Part shown: piece after piece, positions 17,053 through 26,191 of the stretch | Numbering within the stretch: the stretch's first letter is position 1 | Layout: the number at the start of each line of letters is the position of its first letter | Assembly (NCBI RefSeq): GCF_003265345.1 | Contig: NZ_QFWW01000007.1 | Location: 208,036 to 272,035, forward strand | Source: Lentzea terrae | GTDB taxonomy: Bacteria > Actinomycetota > Actinomycetes > Mycobacteriales > Pseudonocardiaceae | Reading direction: 5' to 3' | Length of the DNA stretch: 64,000 bases | Position numbers and translations under genes: made by a program | Notes under the pieces: model-generated | Told to the model about the DNA's origin: nothing | The model's database searches: none | What the model saw: only the letters and a program-made list of their open reading frames with translations

Positions 17053-18981
17053 TTGTGCGGCCTGGCAGGACTTGTTTGCCCCAGCGAGAACGAGGCTGAG
17101 AACGCGCGCCCGGCTGTCGAGGCCGCCCTGCGCTGCATGCGCCACCGCGGCCCGGACGAGAGCGGCACCCGGCGGGTCGACGAGGTCGTGTTCGGCTTCA
17201 ACCGCCTCGCCATCATCGACATCGAGCACTCCCACCAGCCCCTGACCTGGGGTCCGGCGGAGGCGCCGAGCCGGTACACGATCAACTTCAACGGCGAGAT
17301 CTACAACTACCTGGAACTGCGCGCCGAGCTCACCGAGAAGTACGGCGCCGTCTTCCACACCGACGGCGACACCGAGACGATCGTCGCCGCGTACCACTAC
17401 TTCGGCCCCGCGGCGATCACGAAGCTGCGCGGCATGTTCGCCTTCATCATCTGGGACGCCGAGCGCCGGATGGTGTTCGGCGGCCGCGACCCGTTCGGCA
17501 TCAAGCCGCTCTACTACGCGCAGGGCCAGGCGGGCGTCGCGTTCTCCAGTGAGAAGAAGATCCTGCTGGAGATCGCCCCGACGCTCGGCATCGAGCCGAA
17601 GATGAACGTCAAGGGCCTGCAGCACTACCTCGCGCTGCAGTACGTGCCGGAGCCCGCCTCGCTGCACGACCAGATCTTCCGCGTCGAGTCCGGCCACTCG
17701 TTCACGCTGGTGCCGGGTGAGGCACCGAAGTTCGAGCGCTACTTCGCCGCGAGCTTCAAGGTGCGCACGGTCCGCAGCGAGGCCGAGGCGGACGCGCTGT
17801 ACGACGAGATCACGGCGGCGCTGCGCGACTCGGTCGCCAAGCACATGCGCGCGGACGTGACGGTCGGCTCGTTCCTGTCCGGCGGCATCGACTCGACGGT
17901 GGTCGCGGCGCTCGCCAAGGAGCACAACCCGGACCTGATCACGTTCACCACCGGTTTCGAGCGCCAGGGCTTCTCCGAGGTCGACGTGGCCGCGGAGTCG
18001 GCGGCGCTGATCGGCGTGAAGCACGTCGTCCGCACGGTCAGCGCGCAGGAGATGATGGACTCCCTGCCGCTGATCACCTGGTACCTCGACGACCCGGTGG
18101 CCGACCCGGCGCTCGTGCCGTTGTGGTTCATCGCCCGTGAGGCGCGTCAGCACGTGAAGGTCGTCCTGTCCGGCGAGGGCGCCGACGAGCTGTTCGGCGG
18201 GTACACGATCTACCGCGAGCCGCTGTCACTGTCGGCGTTCGAGAAGGTGCCCGGCGCGCTGCGCAAGGCGATGGGCAAGGTCTCGACGAAGATCCCGCAG
18301 GGCGTGCGCGGCAAGGACCTGCTGCGTCGTGGCGCGCTCACGCTGGAGGAGCGCTACTACGGCAACGCGCGCATCTTCCTCGACCCGCAGCTGCGCGAGG
18401 TGTTGCGCACGTACGACCCGAACGTCTCGCACATGGACGTCACGGCCCAGCCGTACCGCGAGTCGCTCAACTGGGACCCGGTCACGCGCATGCAGCACGT
18501 CGACCTGTTCACGTGGCTGCGCGGCGACATCCTGGTCAAGGCCGACAAGATGACCATGGCGAACTCGCTGGAGCTGCGGGTCCCGTTCCTGGACCCCGAG
18601 GTCTTCAAGATCGCGTCGCAGATCCCGAGCGAGCTGAAGATCACCAAGGACACCACGAAGTTCGCGCTGCGCAAGGCGATCCGCGACATCGTGCCGGCGC
18701 ACGTGCTGAACCGCCGCAAGCTCGGCTTCCCGGTGCCGATCCGGCACTGGCTCAAGGACGAGATGCACGATTGGGCCGTCGACATCGTGCGCACGTCGCA
18801 GACCGATCAGTACCTCGACAAGCACGCGGTGCTGCGCCTGATCGAGGAGCACCGCTCCGGCGTGCTCGACCACAGCCGCCGCATCTGGGCGCTGCTGGTG
18901 TTCATGATCTGGCACGGCATCTTCGTCGAGGGCCGCATCAAGCCGGTGGTGCCGGAACCGCACTACCCGGTCAAGCTCTGA
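17053..18981 (+). CDS. asnB: Glutamine-hydrolysing asparagine synthetase
   Basis: The product is 642 aa if started at TTG 17053, which places the catalytic Cys of the Ntn amidotransferase domain at residue 2 (CGLAGLVCP). The upstream in-frame codon at 17035 would bury that Cys and is rejected. GAGAGGTG precedes the TTG. The domains are class II glutaminase (about 1-200, with RHRGPDESG, NGEIYNY and GRDPFGIKPLYYA) and the ATP-pyrophosphatase synthetase (SFLSGGIDSTVVAAL, LSGEGADELFGGY). It makes asparagine, or amidates another carboxylate as in mycobacterial envelope tailoring. It is divergent from ctaC. Confidence 0.94.
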   Translation: MCGLAGLVCPSENEAENARPAVEAALRCMRHRGPDESGTRRVDEVVFGFNRLAIIDIEHSHQPLTWGPAEAPSRYTINFNGEIYNYLELRAELTEKYGAVFHTDGDTETIVAAYHYFGPAAITKLRGMFAFIIWDAERRMVFGGRDPFGIKPLYYAQGQAGVAFSSEKKILLEIAPTLGIEPKMNVKGLQHYLALQYVPEPASLHDQIFRVESGHSFTLVPGEAPKFERYFAASFKVRTVRSEAEADALYDEITAALRDSVAKHMRADVTVGSFLSGGIDSTVVAALAKEHNPDLITFTTGFERQGFSEVDVAAESAALIGVKHVVRTVSAQEMMDSLPLITWYLDDPVADPALVPLWFIAREARQHVKVVLSGEGADELFGGYTIYREPLSLSAFEKVPGALRKAMGKVSTKIPQGVRGKDLLRRGALTLEERYYGNARIFLDPQLREVLRTYDPNVSHMDVTAQPYRESLNWDPVTRMQHVDLFTWLRGDILVKADKMTMANSLELRVPFLDPEVFKIASQIPSELKITKDTTKFALRKAIRDIVPAHVLNRRKLGFPVPIRHWLKDEMHDWAVDIVRTSQTDQYLDKHAVLRLIEEHRSGVLDHSRRIWALLVFMIWHGIFVEGRIKPVVPEPHYPVKL

Positions 18982-18986
18982 CGGTC

Positions 18987-19010
18987 AGGGCCCCTCTCCG
19001 GAGGGGCCCT
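18987..19010. terminator. Bidirectional hairpin after asnB
   Basis: AGGGCCCCTC (18987-18996) pairs with GAGGGGCCCT (19001-19010), 4-base loop, followed by TTCGTTT. It lies between asnB and the converging methyltransferase. Confidence 0.88.
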
Positions 19011-19016
19011 TTCGTT

Positions 19017-19784
19017 TCACCTGCGCCCTTGCGCGCTGCACATCGCATACGAGCTGACGACGGTGTCGGGCGACGCCATCAGCTCCAGGTAGCGGTCGAA
19101 CTCGTCGTCGGACAACGGCAGCTTCGCGCGCACCTGACGCGCGGACGTGGCGAGCAGCCGGCAGCCCGGTGAGCCGCCCTCCCACTCCTGCACCTCACGC
19201 GACCCGCTGACGTCGTGCAGGCCGGTGTCGAGCAGCGCCTTCTCGATGCGCGCGCCCCAGGCCAGTTCCGCGCCTGCCTGTTCGAGCAACGTCAGCAGGG
19301 CGTTCTTCACGCGCATGATCAGCTTCGCGTCGTCGGGGTCACCCGTCTTCAGCACTTCGAGCGGGAGACAGTCGAACTCGTCGAGCACGAGCCAGCCACC
19401 GGGGCGCAACGCGTCGCGCAGCTTGCGCAGGACGGCGTCGCGGGCGGGGAGGTGGAACAGCACCAGCCGGGCGTGGACCAGGTCAAACGCGTTGCCGGGC
19501 AATATATTGGATACTACGTCGTGCTCCAGGACGGTGACGTTGTCGCGTTCCTCGAGCCGGGTGACGTCGATGTCGGTGACCGTCACGTGCCCGGACGGCG
19601 CGACGACGTCGGCGAGCCAGTTCGCCACCGATCCCCCGCCGCCCCCGACCTCGAGACACCGCCAGCCGTCGGCGATGCCGAGCTGCTCGACGCGGGCGAA
19701 CGTGCCCGCGTCGAGCAGGGAGCTCAGCGCGTCGAACTGCGGATCGAGCAACTCACCGGTGTTGCCGAACAGGTACGTCCCCAT
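19017..19784 (-). CDS. Class I SAM-dependent methyltransferase
   Basis: The product is 255 aa from ATG 19784 (MGTYLFGNTGELLDPQ), which begins 7 bases past the adoK stop; the longer frame to 19844 overlaps adoK and is rejected. Motif I is RCLEVGGGGGSVANWLA, the acidic end of strand 2 is VTVTDIDVTRL, and a post-motif reads LRPGGWLVLDEFD. The substrate is unknown. A palindrome-family copy (19500-19514) lies in frame and encodes part of VSNILPG. Confidence 0.8.
   Translation of the reverse strand: MGTYLFGNTGELLDPQFDALSSLLDAGTFARVEQLGIADGWRCLEVGGGGGSVANWLADVVAPSGHVTVTDIDVTRLEERDNVTVLEHDVVSNILPGNAFDLVHARLVLFHLPARDAVLRKLRDALRPGGWLVLDEFDCLPLEVLKTGDPDDAKLIMRVKNALLTLLEQAGAELAWGARIEKALLDTGLHDVSGSREVQEWEGGSPGCRLLATSARQVRAKLPLSDDEFDRYLELMASPDTVVSSYAMCSAQGRR
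19500..19514. repeat. Intragenic AT-rich palindromic element
   Basis: CAATATATTGGATAC lies within the methyltransferase gene and is the CCAAT variant of the family. Confidence 0.7.
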
Positions 19785-19791
19785 TGTCCGA

Positions 19792-20781
<990 letters not shown>

Positions 20782-20904
20782 CTATTGCTCTGCGTGACAA
20801 CTCACCCGGATGAGTGCAGCTGTGAAGACTACCGTTTGGTAGGGCTACCGCAGGTCAGACCGCCGTCATACGGTCAGCGCGTGACGATCCCTGAGGCGAC
20901 CACG

Positions 20905-21054
20905 ATGAGTGAGCTGATCGACGACTGTGCGCAGCTCCCCTTCGCTCTGACGCACCCCGAGCACCCCCTTCCCGCCCCGCGCGCAGCCGCGCCCTGGCAG
21001 GTCGACGAGCGGTGCGCCCACCAGGTCGAAGGCCTGGCCGAGTACGGCGTCTGA
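20905..21054 (+). CDS. Small uncharacterised protein, 49 aa
   Basis: ATG 20905 is preceded by GAGG at a workable distance; an in-frame GTG at 20881 would add eight residues. The product MSELIDDCAQLPF... ends ERCAHQVEGLAEYGV and has only two Cys. It lies between the adoK promoter side and a strong terminator (21093-21123) on the same strand, which supports a real transcript. I do not recognise it. Confidence 0.4.
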   Translation: MSELIDDCAQLPFALTHPEHPLPAPRAAAPWQVDERCAHQVEGLAEYGV

Positions 21055-21092
21055 ACCTCTGGGCTGCCGCCCAGTCCCCGGTTCACAGCGAA

Positions 21093-21123
21093 AGGCCGCG
21101 TTCCCGGTGCGGGAACGCGGCCT
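21093..21123. terminator. Perfect hairpin between convergent genes
   Basis: AGGCCGCGTTCCC (21093-21105) and GGGAACGCGGCCT (21111-21123) pair over 13 bases with loop GGTGC. It serves the small plus-strand ORF and the minus-strand Fe-S carrier gene. Confidence 0.88.
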
Positions 21124-21139
21124 CGCGCGTTTGTTCGCC

Positions 21140-21508
21140 TTAGTGGAACGAGTCGCCGCAGGCGCACGACCCGCCGGCGTTCGGGTTGTCGATCGTGAAG
21201 CCCTGCTTCTCGATCGTGTCCACGAAGTCGATGACGGCACCTTCGACGTACGGCGCGCTCATGCGGTCAACGGCGACCTTCATACCGTTGAAGTCGACCA
21301 GCGCGTCACCGTCGAGCGAGCGCTCGTCGAAAAACAGCTGGTAGCGCAGACCAGCGCAACCGCCGGGCTGGACGGCGATGCGCAGGTGCATGTCGTCGCG
21401 GCCCTCCTGGTCGAGCAGCGCCTTCGCCTTGGAGGCGGCCGCATCGGTCAGCGTCACGCCGTGGCTGGGCGCCTCGGAGGTCGAAGCGGCATCCTGAGCG
21501 GTCGTCAT
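21140..21508 (-). CDS. erpA: A-type iron-sulfur cluster carrier (HesB/IscA/ErpA family)
   Basis: The product is 122 aa from ATG 21508, behind GGAGAG. The three conserved cysteines are in VQPGGCAGLRYQL and GGSCACGDSFH at the C-terminus. The family receives Fe-S clusters from the assembly scaffold and hands them to target enzymes. It matches Rv2204c in family and position. Possible clients in this window are the Rieske subunit and lipoyl synthase; this is inference. Confidence 0.9.
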   Translation of the reverse strand: MTTAQDAASTSEAPSHGVTLTDAAASKAKALLDQEGRDDMHLRIAVQPGGCAGLRYQLFFDERSLDGDALVDFNGMKVAVDRMSAPYVEGAVIDFVDTIEKQGFTIDNPNAGGSCACGDSFH

Positions 21509-21637
21509 GGCTCTCCTAAGAGGTCCTTTGCGGGCGGTTCGCCCATCAACAACACGGGCGTTCCCCGCTTTGTTCCACTTCCATGGTCCCACAACGGCGC
21601 CCCATGCCGAACGTCACGTGGACCACGCTCCGGCGAT

Positions 21638-21653
21638 CCGATATATCAGTCGG
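21638..21653. repeat. AT-rich palindromic element, intergenic
   Basis: CCGATATATCAGTCGG lies between the Fe-S carrier gene and the uncharacterised gene ending at 21666. Confidence 0.75.
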
Positions 21654-21665
21654 TCCGCCTGCCGC

Positions 21666-22034
21666 TCACTCTTTTCGGAGCCGGATCGCGGGATGGATCT
21701 TCCGGTAGGAGTTCATCTGCTCGTCGCGGTGCTCGTCGAGCCGCTCCGGCTCGACCATCAGCAGTTCGCCGATCCGCGCGTCCGACCAGCCCTTCGCGCG
21801 AGCCGCGTCGATGAACCCCGCCTCGGACTGCGCCGCCATGATCCGCGCGTTGAAGATCGCGTGCAGCCAGATCTCCATCACCTCGTCCGGCGGCACCCCG
21901 CCCCGTTGCGCGGCGAGGTTCAGCCCCACCAGCTGGCTCGCCTTGAGCACCACCGTGCTCGCGTCGCCGAACTCGTCCTCAAGCCACGCGTCAACCCGCG
22001 CGCTCCGACCGTCAGGTCCCCCCATGTTCTCCAT
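21666..22034 (-). CDS. Uncharacterised protein, about 122 aa
   Basis: The product starts at ATG 22034, or at ATG 22025, which has GGAG five bases upstream. It is mostly helical, with DAWLEDEFGDASTVVLKASQ near the start and a basic C-terminal tail HPAIRLRKE. It lies 19 bases downstream of glycerate kinase on the same strand and is probably co-transcribed. No domain is recognised. Confidence 0.6.
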   Translation of the reverse strand: MENMGGPDGRSARVDAWLEDEFGDASTVVLKASQLVGLNLAAQRGGVPPDEVMEIWLHAIFNARIMAAQSEAGFIDAARAKGWSDARIGELLMVEPERLDEHRDEQMNSYRKIHPAIRLRKE

Positions 22035-22053
22035 GGTGCCTGAGCGAGACCCT

Positions 22054-23100
22054 CTAACGGGACCACTGCCGGGCGACGTGCTGGGCCGTTGCAATGAGAC
22101 TTTTGCGGGCGTCCGCAATCGACTGTTGCACAGAGCCGACGTGGTCGGACACCGAGTACGCCTCCTGGACGCCGGCTGCGCCCATCTCGCGGCGGCCGAC
22201 GCTGACCTGGCCGGCGATGGCGATGCACGGGATGCCGCGTTCGGCGGCGCCGCCGGCGACGGCGGTGACGAGCTTGCCGCGCAGTGACTGCCAGTCGAAG
22301 CTGCCTTCGCCGGTGACGACGACGTCGGCGTCGTCGAGGGCGTCGTCGAGGCCGGTGAGCTCGCGGACCAGTCCGGCGCCGGACTGCACCGTCGCGCCCA
22401 GTGAAAGGAGGGCGGCGCCCAGTCCGCCAGCCGCTCCGGCGCCCGGTATATCGGATACGGGTTTGAGCACGTCCATCGCGGCGAGCTTGGCTTCGAGGCG
22501 TTCGACCGCTTCCGGGGAAGCGCCCTTCTGCGGGCCGAACGTGCCGGCGGCGCCGTGCGGGCCGAGGAGCGGGTTCTCGACGTCCGATGCAGCGACGAGC
22601 GATATATCAGTTAGGGAGACGCCGGAGTTGGATGCAGCGTCGGAGAGCGCGGCGAGCATGCCGGCGCCGCCGTCGGTCGTGCCGGAGCCGCCCAGGCCGA
22701 CCGTTATGACATCGTTGTCAACCGCAGCTGCCGCGATGAGCTCGCCGACGCCTCGCGTTGTCGCCGTCTCGCAGGATTCCGGGCGGAGCTCTGCCGGGAT
22801 GAGGTGCAGGCCACACGCTTCGGCGGACTCGATGTATGCGACGCGTCGACCGTCGGTGGGCACGCTGAGGTAGCGCGCCTCGACAGGCTTGCCGAGGGGG
22901 CCGGTAACGCTGATATATCGGATATCGCCGTCCAGCGCGGCGTGCAGGACGTCCACGAAGCCGGGGCCGCCGTCGGCCAGCGGGCGTTCGGTGATGGCGT
23001 CGTCGGGCTTGGCGTCGCGCCAGCCGGTGGCGATGGCGTCGGCGGCCTCGCGGGCGGTCAGGGTGCCGCCGAAGCAGTCCGGAGCGATGAGTACGCGCAC
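22054..23100 (-). CDS. Glycerate kinase (GarK/GlxK family)
   Basis: The product is 348 aa from GTG 23100 (VRVLIAPDCFGGTLTAREAA). The frame open far upstream to 24,963 is an artefact crossing other genes. Motifs are ERPLADGGPGFVDVL, VGLGGSGTTDGGAGML and VVTGEGSFDWQSLRGK, as in glycerate 2- or 3-kinases. Rv2205c is the counterpart. Three palindrome-family copies lie in frame (22445-22461, 22600-22610, 22910-22927), encoding SDIPG, TDISL and RYISV stretches. It is divergent from the DUF3043 gene with only 42 bases between. Confidence 0.88.
   Translation of the reverse strand: MRVLIAPDCFGGTLTAREAADAIATGWRDAKPDDAITERPLADGGPGFVDVLHAALDGDIRYISVTGPLGKPVEARYLSVPTDGRRVAYIESAEACGLHLIPAELRPESCETATTRGVGELIAAAAVDNDVITVGLGGSGTTDGGAGMLAALSDAASNSGVSLTDISLVAASDVENPLLGPHGAAGTFGPQKGASPEAVERLEAKLAAMDVLKPVSDIPGAGAAGGLGAALLSLGATVQSGAGLVRELTGLDDALDDADVVVTGEGSFDWQSLRGKLVTAVAGGAAERGIPCIAIAGQVSVGRREMGAAGVQEAYSVSDHVGSVQQSIADARKSLIATAQHVARQWSR
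22445..22461. repeat. Intragenic AT-rich palindromic element (glycerate kinase, copy 1)
   Basis: GGTATATCGGATACGGG lies in frame in the glycerate kinase gene. Confidence 0.7.
22600..22610. repeat. Intragenic AT-rich palindromic element (glycerate kinase, copy 2)
   Basis: CGATATATCAG lies in frame in the glycerate kinase gene and is a short copy. Confidence 0.65.
22910..22927. repeat. Intragenic AT-rich palindromic element (glycerate kinase, copy 3)
   Basis: CTGATATATCGGATATCG lies in frame in the glycerate kinase gene and is a full-length copy. Confidence 0.75.
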
Positions 23101-23142
23101 CTCGCGAAAGGTACAGAAGAACCACTGTCCTACCCTTGTGCT

Positions 23143-23769
23143 GTGAGGTTCCTGCGCCGCAACTCCGCCGATACCGAAGCCCCGGCCACCGAGTCGACCG
23201 CCGAGGCCGCCGACTCCACCCGCACCGCGGGCAAGGGCAGGCCCACGCCCAAGCGGCGTGAGGCGCAGGGCAGGCGCACGGGTCCCGTTCCGCCGCCTCC
23301 CCGCACGCAGCGCGAGGCGTTCAAGCGCATGCGCGGCAACAAGGTGAGCAAGGAAGAGCGCCGTGCCGCGGCCGTCGAGCGTCGTCAGCGCATGATGGCG
23401 GGCGAGGACAAGTACCTGCTGCCGCGCGACCGCGGTCCGGTCAAGGCGTACATCCGCGACCTCGTCGACTCGCGCCGCAACCTCATGGGCCTGTTCATGC
23501 CGCTCGCGATCCTGGTGTTCGTGGCGCTGCTGACGCCGTCGCTGGCCGTGCAGCGGTACGCGACGCTGGCGACGACGTTCATGCTGATCGCGATGGTCAT
23601 CGAGGGCCTCGTCCTCGGCCGGCTCGTGACGAAGAAGGTGCGGGCGAAGTTCCCGACCGAGCCGATCAAGGGCCTGTCGATCGGCTGGTACTCGTTCATC
23701 CGCGCGAGCCAGCTGCGTCGCCTTCGCGTCCCGAAGCCGCGCGTGAAGCCGGGCGAAGCCATCAAGTAA
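23143..23769 (+). CDS. DUF3043 membrane protein
   Basis: The product is 208 aa from GTG 23143 (VRFLRRNSADTEAP). It has a charged, disordered N-terminus with a Pro/Arg-rich stretch, a conserved basic segment (REAFKRMRGNKVSKEERRA), then DKYLLPRDRGPVKAYIRDLVDSR. Two membrane helices follow (about 123-141 and 146-166), with a basic C-terminal tail. This is the actinobacterial DUF3043 family (Rv2206); its function is unknown. A TACCCT hexamer ends seven bases before the GTG, so the mRNA could be leaderless. Confidence 0.85.
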   Translation: MRFLRRNSADTEAPATESTAEAADSTRTAGKGRPTPKRREAQGRRTGPVPPPPRTQREAFKRMRGNKVSKEERRAAAVERRQRMMAGEDKYLLPRDRGPVKAYIRDLVDSRRNLMGLFMPLAILVFVALLTPSLAVQRYATLATTFMLIAMVIEGLVLGRLVTKKVRAKFPTEPIKGLSIGWYSFIRASQLRRLRVPKPRVKPGEAIK

Positions 23770-24402
23770 GTGCGCCGGAAGCAGCGCAGACTCCAACTGC
23801 CGGAGAAGCTGCGGTGGAACCACAACGAGTGGTACCGCCGCTGGCTGCTCCGGCAGTTGCCGTCTCGGGTCGAGTCCGCGCTCGACGTGGGCTGCGGTCT
23901 CGGCGATCTGGCGCGATCGATCAACGCCGACCAGGTGACCGCGATCGACGCCAGCGCGCGGATGATCGAGCGTGCGAGCGCGACCAGCCAGAGGATCGAG
24001 TGGATTCACGGCGACGTGCTCACCCACGACCTTGGGCGCTACGACGTCGTCACCGCCGAGGCGAGCTTGCACCACTTGCCGTTGCGAGAGGGTCTCACCA
24101 GGCTTGCCGGGCTGACCAAGCCGGGCGGGCTGCTGATCGTCGTCGGCCTGTACATGACGGCGACGAAGAGCGATCGGGCGATGGAGCTCGTGACGTTGCC
24201 CGCGAACGCCGTCGTCGGCATCGCCAAGGCCATCAACGGCACCGGCGGCAAGCCGCACGACACGGAGATGCCCGTGGTCATGACCGCGCCGACGTTGCCG
24301 GAGATCCGCGCGGCGGCACCGGAGATCGTGCCCGGCGCGCGGATCCGCAGGCACGTGTTCTGGCGGTACTCGCTGGTCTGGCGAGCACCCGAAGTTCATT
24401 AG
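23770..24402 (+). CDS. Class I SAM-dependent methyltransferase
   Basis: The product is 210 aa from GTG 23770, which directly abuts the DUF3043 stop, so the two are coupled. Motif I is ESALDVGCGLGDLARSI, then VTAIDASARMIERA and LTKPGGLLIVVGLYM. A basic N-terminus (RRKQRRLQLPEKLRWNHNEW) precedes the fold. The substrate is not predictable. Confidence 0.8.
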   Translation: MRRKQRRLQLPEKLRWNHNEWYRRWLLRQLPSRVESALDVGCGLGDLARSINADQVTAIDASARMIERASATSQRIEWIHGDVLTHDLGRYDVVTAEASLHHLPLREGLTRLAGLTKPGGLLIVVGLYMTATKSDRAMELVTLPANAVVGIAKAINGTGGKPHDTEMPVVMTAPTLPEIRAAAPEIVPGARIRRHVFWRYSLVWRAPEVH

Positions 24403-24435
24403 CAGTACGAACGATTTCGGTTTAAGCTCCGATGT

Positions 24436-25422
24436 ATGAAGTTCCGTCGACTCGGCCGCAGCGGCCTGTCCATCAGCGAGATCTCGTACGGCAACTGGCT
24501 CACTCACGGCTCGCAGGTTGAAGAAGACCAGGCGCACGCGTGTGTGAAGGCGGCCCTCGAGTCGGGCATCACGACCTTCGACACCGCCGACGTTTACGCG
24601 AACACCGCCGCGGAGTCGGTGCTCGGCCGTGCACTCAGGGGCGAGCGGCGCGAGTCGCTCGAGATCCTGACCAAGGTCTACTGGCCGACCGGTCCCGGCG
24701 GCCCCAACGACCGCGGGCTCGGCCGCAAGCACATCATGGAGTCGGCCAACGCGTCGCTGAAGCGCCTGCAGACCGACTACGTCGACCTGTACCAGGCCCA
24801 CCGGTTCGACTACAGCGTGCCGCTGGAAGAGACGATGCTGGCGTTCGCCGACCTCGTCCGCCAGGGCAAGGTGCTCTACGTCGGTGTCTCCGAGTGGACC
24901 GCCGAGCAGATCACCCGCGGTGCCGCACTGGCCCGCGAGCTGCAGATCCCGTTCGTGTCGCACCAGCCGCAGTACTCGATGCTGTGGCGCGTCATCGAGC
25001 CGCAGGTCATCCCGGCCTGCGAGCGCGAGGGCCTCAGCCAGATCGTCTTCTCCCCCGTCGCGCAGGGCATCCTGACCGGCAAGTACCTGCCGGGCGCCGA
25101 GGTGCCGGAGGGCTCGCGGCTCGCCGACGCGCGCGGTTCGCAGATGATCGCGCGCTGGATGCGTGACGACGTCCTGAACGCCGTGCAGCAGCTCAAGCCG
25201 ATCGCCGAAGAAATGGGCGTCACGATGGCGCAGCTCGCCGTCGCGTGGGTGCTCAAGAACCCGAACGTCGCGTCCGCGATCATCGGCGCGTCACGTCCGG
25301 AGCAGGTCTTCGAGAACGTCAAGGCGATCGACATCGTGCTCGACGACGACGTGCTCAAGCGGATTGACAACGTCCTCGAAGGCGTCATCACCGACGACCC
25401 GAGGCTCACTGCCCAGGGCTGA
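24436..25422 (+). CDS. Aldo/keto reductase (potassium-channel beta-subunit type)
   Basis: The 328-aa product has the complete AKR barrel with catalytic Asp and Tyr in TFDTADVYANT, Lys in EILTKVYW, and His in DLYQAHRFD. NADP-binding features near the C-terminus read SAIIGASRPEQVFENV. The family reduces aldehydes and ketones with NADPH. Its physiological substrate is unknown. It ends one base before the converging 66-aa gene. Confidence 0.88.
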   Translation: MKFRRLGRSGLSISEISYGNWLTHGSQVEEDQAHACVKAALESGITTFDTADVYANTAAESVLGRALRGERRESLEILTKVYWPTGPGGPNDRGLGRKHIMESANASLKRLQTDYVDLYQAHRFDYSVPLEETMLAFADLVRQGKVLYVGVSEWTAEQITRGAALARELQIPFVSHQPQYSMLWRVIEPQVIPACEREGLSQIVFSPVAQGILTGKYLPGAEVPEGSRLADARGSQMIARWMRDDVLNAVQQLKPIAEEMGVTMAQLAVAWVLKNPNVASAIIGASRPEQVFENVKAIDIVLDDDVLKRIDNVLEGVITDDPRLTAQG

Positions 25423-25423
25423 G

Positions 25424-25624
25424 CTAGCCGGCCGGGTGGAGGCTCATCGGGCCGTACACCTCTGATTCCGAGCGCAGCAGCGTGACCTGCTCGACCCCGG
25501 CGTCGAGCAGGTCACGCCACTCGGCGCTGAACCACTCCTCGGCGTCGGTCTGCTCGGCGAACGCCACGTCCGGTCCCGCGACGTCGCGGCCTTGTGCATC
25601 CTGGTAGCGCCAGCGGAACTCCAT
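25424..25624 (-). CDS. Small conserved uncharacterised protein, 66 aa
   Basis: The product MEFRWRYQDAQGRDVAG... starts at ATG 25624 and ends YGPMSLHPAG. It is acidic, with Trp/Phe-rich EEWFSAEWRDLL in the middle. Similar short proteins occur widely in Pseudonocardiaceae as I recall, without known function. It is divergent from cobU by 17 bases. Confidence 0.6.
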   Translation of the reverse strand: MEFRWRYQDAQGRDVAGPDVAFAEQTDAEEWFSAEWRDLLDAGVEQVTLLRSESEVYGPMSLHPAG

Positions 25625-25641
25625 GGGACGAAGGCTAACTC

Positions 25642-26181
25642 TTGTCATCTCGCACGCTCGTGCTCGGCGGAGCGCGTTCCGGCAAGTCAGCGCACGCGGA
25701 AGGCCTGCTGACCGACGCGGCCGTGACTTACGTCGCAACCGCCCGCCGCTACCCCGACGACCCGGACTGGGACGCGCGCATCGCGTTGCACGTCGCCCGG
25801 CGTCCGTCCACTTGGCACACGGTCGAGGCGTCGGCCCCACCTGATCTGCCTGCACTGCTCACCGCGACGCAGTACGAGGACCCTCCGATCCTGGTCGACG
25901 ACCTGTCGACGTGGCTGGTCGGTGTGCTGGACGACGCCGACGCCTGGGAAGGGCACGGCGCGAACTCGGTCGAGCGGAACGTCGACGAACTGGTGCGGTC
26001 CGTCGCCACGTGCCGCGCGCGACTCGTGCTCGTGACCGCGGAGGTCGGCCTCGGCGTTGTTCCGTCGACACGCTCAGGCAGACTCTTCCGCGATCACCTC
26101 GGTGCGCTCAACGCGCGCGTCGCCGAGGTGTGCGACGAGGTCATGCTGCTCGTCGCAGGCATTCCGTTGAGACTGCGATAG
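25642..26181 (+). CDS. cobU: Adenosylcobinamide kinase / guanylyltransferase
   Basis: The product is 179 aa from TTG 25642, with GAAGG upstream. The P-loop is [15 protein letters not shown], followed by [20 protein letters not shown] and the family C-terminal [21 protein letters not shown]. It phosphorylates adenosylcobinamide and adds GMP in nucleotide-loop assembly of B12. It is the first gene of cobU-cobT-cobS, 10 bases before cobT. No cobalamin riboswitch fits in the short leader. Confidence 0.92.
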   Translation: MSSRTLVLGGARSGKSAHAEGLLTDAAVTYVATARRYPDDPDWDARIALHVARRPSTWHTVEASAPPDLPALLTATQYEDPPILVDDLSTWLVGVLDDADAWEGHGANSVERNVDELVRSVATCRARLVLVTAEVGLGVVPSTRSGRLFRDHLGALNARVAEVCDEVMLLVAGIPLRLR

Positions 26182-26191
26182 GAGCGACAGG

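Noticed and set aside
20905..21054. WhiB-like regulator
   Set aside because: The 49-aa product begins like some WhiB proteins but has two Cys, not the four needed for the cluster.
22080..22130. Hairpin-like GCAATGAG...TTGCGG...CCGCAAT stretch as a terminator
   Set aside because: It lies inside the glycerate kinase C-terminal coding region.
22054..24963. 969-codon minus-strand open frame
   Set aside because: Only the part from GTG 23100 resembles a protein (glycerate kinase). The rest runs antisense to the DUF3043, methyltransferase and aldo/keto reductase genes.
25625..25641. Cobalamin riboswitch upstream of cobU
   Set aside because: Only 17 bases separate cobU from the divergent gene; there is no room for the element and no B12 box was seen.
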